Origin: Pseudanabaena yagii GIHE-NHR1
Lineage (GTDB): Bacteria > Cyanobacteriota > Cyanobacteriia > Pseudanabaenales > Pseudanabaenaceae
DNA: 64,000 nt
Reading direction: 5' to 3'
Assembly (NCBI RefSeq): GCF_012863495.1
Contig: NZ_JAAVJL010000001.1
Span: 2,538,001 to 2,602,000, forward strand
Every line of letters begins with the position of its first letter. The stretch's first letter is position 1. Of this stretch, positions 62,031-64,000 are shown one piece after another. A program made the translations under genes and the position numbers. The notes below the pieces were generated by a model. The model was given only the letters and a program-made list of their open reading frames with translations, was not told where the DNA came from and made no database searches.

Positions 62031-64000
62031 TTAGGGTTTGCTGCGAGGATATTCAGCTAAAACTTGTTTGAGATATTTGCCAGTGTAAGATTTCTTAACT
62101 TTTGCCACCTGTTCGGGCGTACCTTCTGCAATCACCTCACCTCCGCGATCGCCGCCTTCAGGACCCAGATCAATAATCCAATCAGCACACCGAATCACAT
62201 CAAGATTATGCTCAATCGTAATAATGCTATTGCCCTTATCAACAAGGCGTTGCATCACATCCAGCAGTTTATGCACATCATAAAAGCTTAAACCTGTGGT
62301 CGGCTCATCGATTAAATAGAGGGTTTTGCCTGTGGCGCGTCGTGCTAACTCGGTGGCAAGTTTTACCCGTTGGGCTTCACCGCCAGAAAGGGTGGGGGCA
62401 GACTGACCGAGACGCACATAGCCTAAGCCCACATCCACCAGCATTCCTAATTTGGCATGGGCGGAGGGAATATTCTCGAAAAAGTGCATCGCTTCTTCGA
62501 TGGTCATATCGAGGACATCAGCGATCGTTTTTTCCTTGTACTTAACTTGCAGCGTCTCACGGTTATACCTTGCGCCTTTGCAGACATCGCACTGCACATA
62601 GACATCGGGCAGGAAATTCATGGAAATGATATTTACGCCTTGACCCGAACAAGCTTCACAGCGTCCGCCTTTGACGTTAAAGGAAAATTGTCCTGCTTTG
62701 TAGCCGCGAGTTTTCGCCGCAGTAGTGAGCGCAAAGGTTTCACGGATCACATCGAATAGCCCTGTATAGGTCGCAGGATTGGATCGAGGCGTGCGTCCGA
62801 TGGGCGACTGGTCGATGACGATGAATTTATCGAGGTGCTTTAGTCCCTTGACTTCATCAATACCTTTAGGGACAGGCACTTTCCGTGAAAAGTTATGTTC
62901 TAGCGAATGGTGCAGCAGGTCGTTAATAAGCGTAGATTTGCCTGAGCCTGATACGCCTGTGATACAAACCAATTTGCCAAGGGGAATCTTGACACTGATA
63001 TTTTTGAGATTATTCAGATAGGCATTGCAAATTTCTAAATATTTGCCATTGCCTTCGCGCCTTTCTGCAGGGGTATAAATTTGTTTTTGTTTAGAGAGAT
63101 AAGCCCCCGTGAGGGATTCAGAATTTTTTTCAATATCCTTGACGCTGCCTTGGGCGACGACTCGCCCACCATGCACGCCTGCCCCTGGTCCGATGTCTAC
63201 GAGATAATCAGCCGCCCGAATAGTTTCTTCGTCATGCTCAACCACGATCAGGGTATTGCCGAGATCCCGCAGTTTGGTTAATGTGGCAAGCAATCGCGAG
63301 TTATCCCGTTGATGGAGTCCAATGCTCGGTTCATCCAATACATAGAGAACTCCTGTCAATCCTGAGCCAATCTGAGTAGCAAGGCGAATCCGTTGGGCTT
63401 CGCCGCCAGAGAGGGACATGGTGGAACGGTCAAGGGTTAGGTAATCTAAACCGACATCTAATAAAAACTGCAATCGCGCTTCGATTTCCTGCAATACCCG
63501 ATCGCCGATTTGTCTGGTTCTAGTATCAAGATTGAGATTTTTGAGACGATCTAAGCAAGTCCCAATGGGAGCCGATACAAAATCAATAATATTAAAGCCA
63601 CCAATGCGAACCGCAAGGGATTCAGGTTTGAGGCGCGTACCTTCGCAAGTGGCACAGGGTTGCTCGATCAGATAATTCTCTAGCTTTTGCCTTTGCGATT
63701 CACCCGCCTCTTTGTACTGTTGCTCGAGAATGGCGATTGCCCCTTCATAGCGTTTGTAATAGCCCTCAGCGCGATCGCGATAAAGGGAATCAGGCTTAAT
63801 TAAAATCTTCTCCGTAGTGCCGTAGAGAATAATGTCAGTCTGGGCTTGCGAGAGCTTTTCCCAATGTGTATTGATTTCAAAACCTGCATATTCACCGACA
63901 CTTGATAGAAGTGAAATGTAATAGGTATGGGTTTTATCCGCCCAAGGTGCGATCGCGGCATATACAGGTAAAGAGGGATCGGGAACAATTAGTTCAGGAT
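62031..64000 (-). CDS. uvrA: Excinuclease ABC subunit A, C-terminal part (5' end outside window)
   Basis: The frame is open to the window edge; 656 residues are visible. UvrA finds bulky DNA damage for nucleotide-excision repair. Seen: [20 protein letters not shown], the first ABC signature [20 protein letters not shown] with [13 protein letters not shown], a second Walker [15 protein letters not shown], the zinc finger CEACSGQG...[10 protein letters not shown], the second signature [13 protein letters not shown] and [10 protein letters not shown]. Both nucleotide-binding halves look intact. It ends with [19 protein letters not shown]. Confidence 0.97.
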   Translation of the reverse strand, partial: PELIVPDPSLPVYAAIAPWADKTHTYYISLLSSVGEYAGFEINTHWEKLSQAQTDIILYGTTEKILIKPDSLYRDRAEGYYKRYEGAIAILEQQYKEAGESQRQKLENYLIEQPCATCEGTRLKPESLAVRIGGFNIIDFVSAPIGTCLDRLKNLNLDTRTRQIGDRVLQEIEARLQFLLDVGLDYLTLDRSTMSLSGGEAQRIRLATQIGSGLTGVLYVLDEPSIGLHQRDNSRLLATLTKLRDLGNTLIVVEHDEETIRAADYLVDIGPGAGVHGGRVVAQGSVKDIEKNSESLTGAYLSKQKQIYTPAERREGNGKYLEICNAYLNNLKNISVKIPLGKLVCITGVSGSGKSTLINDLLHHSLEHNFSRKVPVPKGIDEVKGLKHLDKFIVIDQSPIGRTPRSNPATYTGLFDVIRETFALTTAAKTRGYKAGQFSFNVKGGRCEACSGQGVNIISMNFLPDVYVQCDVCKGARYNRETLQVKYKEKTIADVLDMTIEEAMHFFENIPSAHAKLGMLVDVGLGYVRLGQSAPTLSGGEAQRVKLATELARRATGKTLYLIDEPTTGLSFYDVHKLLDVMQRLVDKGNSIITIEHNLDVIRCADWIIDLGPEGGDRGGEVIAEGTPEQVAKVKKSYTGKYLKQVLAEYPRSKP

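Noticed and set aside
62064-63281. Plus-strand frames opposite uvrA
   Set aside because: Shadows of a highly conserved gene; no independent support.

Overview
The window is cyanobacterial chromosome. It carries apcA-apcB-apcC, psaC, psaM, an nblA-like gene, ndhD, vipp1/IM30 and ccsA, and it is rich in the cyanobacterial octamer GCGATCGC (HIP1). The gene content and the many long hairpins between genes suit a Pseudanabaena-like filamentous cyanobacterium. That genus guess is inference; no rRNA is present.

Layout. 1-3.3 kb: end of a surface-polysaccharide locus (asparagine synthase-like end, GT4, DUF29, GT2). 3.3-7.4 kb: housekeeping (psaM, an esterase, ccsA, tRNA-Asp). 7.4-10.6 kb: small accessory genes (DUF4160/DUF2442 pair, truncated genes, a dead IS1-family element, DUF29, winged helix) with a repeat seen three times. 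10.6-12.8 kb: a transketolase-like enzyme. About 12.9-28.5 kb: an island without any HIP1 octamer, with a transposase remnant at each edge. It holds an APS-kinase gene split by an IS1-family element, two paralogous GT4 glycosyltransferases, a UbiA-family prenyltransferase, four PhyH-family oxygenase-like proteins in a row (one fused to a methyltransferase), a sulfotransferase and a Wzm/Wzt-type ABC exporter. 28.5-36 kb: tRNA-Met, vipp1, small membrane proteins, a CPBP protease, an SMR transporter and a copper P-type ATPase. 36-44 kb: metallo-hydrolase, then a type III polyketide synthase with methyltransferase, flavoprotein and MFS exporter, interrupted by an antitoxin-like/HNH pair and an LRAT-fold protein. 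44-54 kb: TerC, gcvH, a large histidine kinase, ndhD, a class I aminotransferase, lgt. 54-64 kb: nblA-like gene, apcABC, TMEM14-like protein, LysM/M23 peptidase, inositol monophosphatase, M14-like hydrolase, psaC and the 3' part of uvrA.

Working together. The island looks like a pathway that builds a lipid-linked glycan or glycolipid, decorates it (sulfate, methyl, possibly oxidation) and exports it through an ABC transporter whose ATPase has a C-terminal substrate-binding-type domain. Three of the four PhyH proteins lack the acidic residue of the usual iron-binding H-x-D motif, so their chemistry is open. The PAPS-making kinase of the island is broken.

A second theme is DNA structure. Many intergenic gaps hold a long, nearly perfect hairpin with a 3-nt loop, usually gaa, aaa, tta or ttt. 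Stem sequences differ from site to site. Two sites 20 kb apart are clear copies with paired (compensatory) stem changes, and two others sit inside larger MITE-like inverted repeats.
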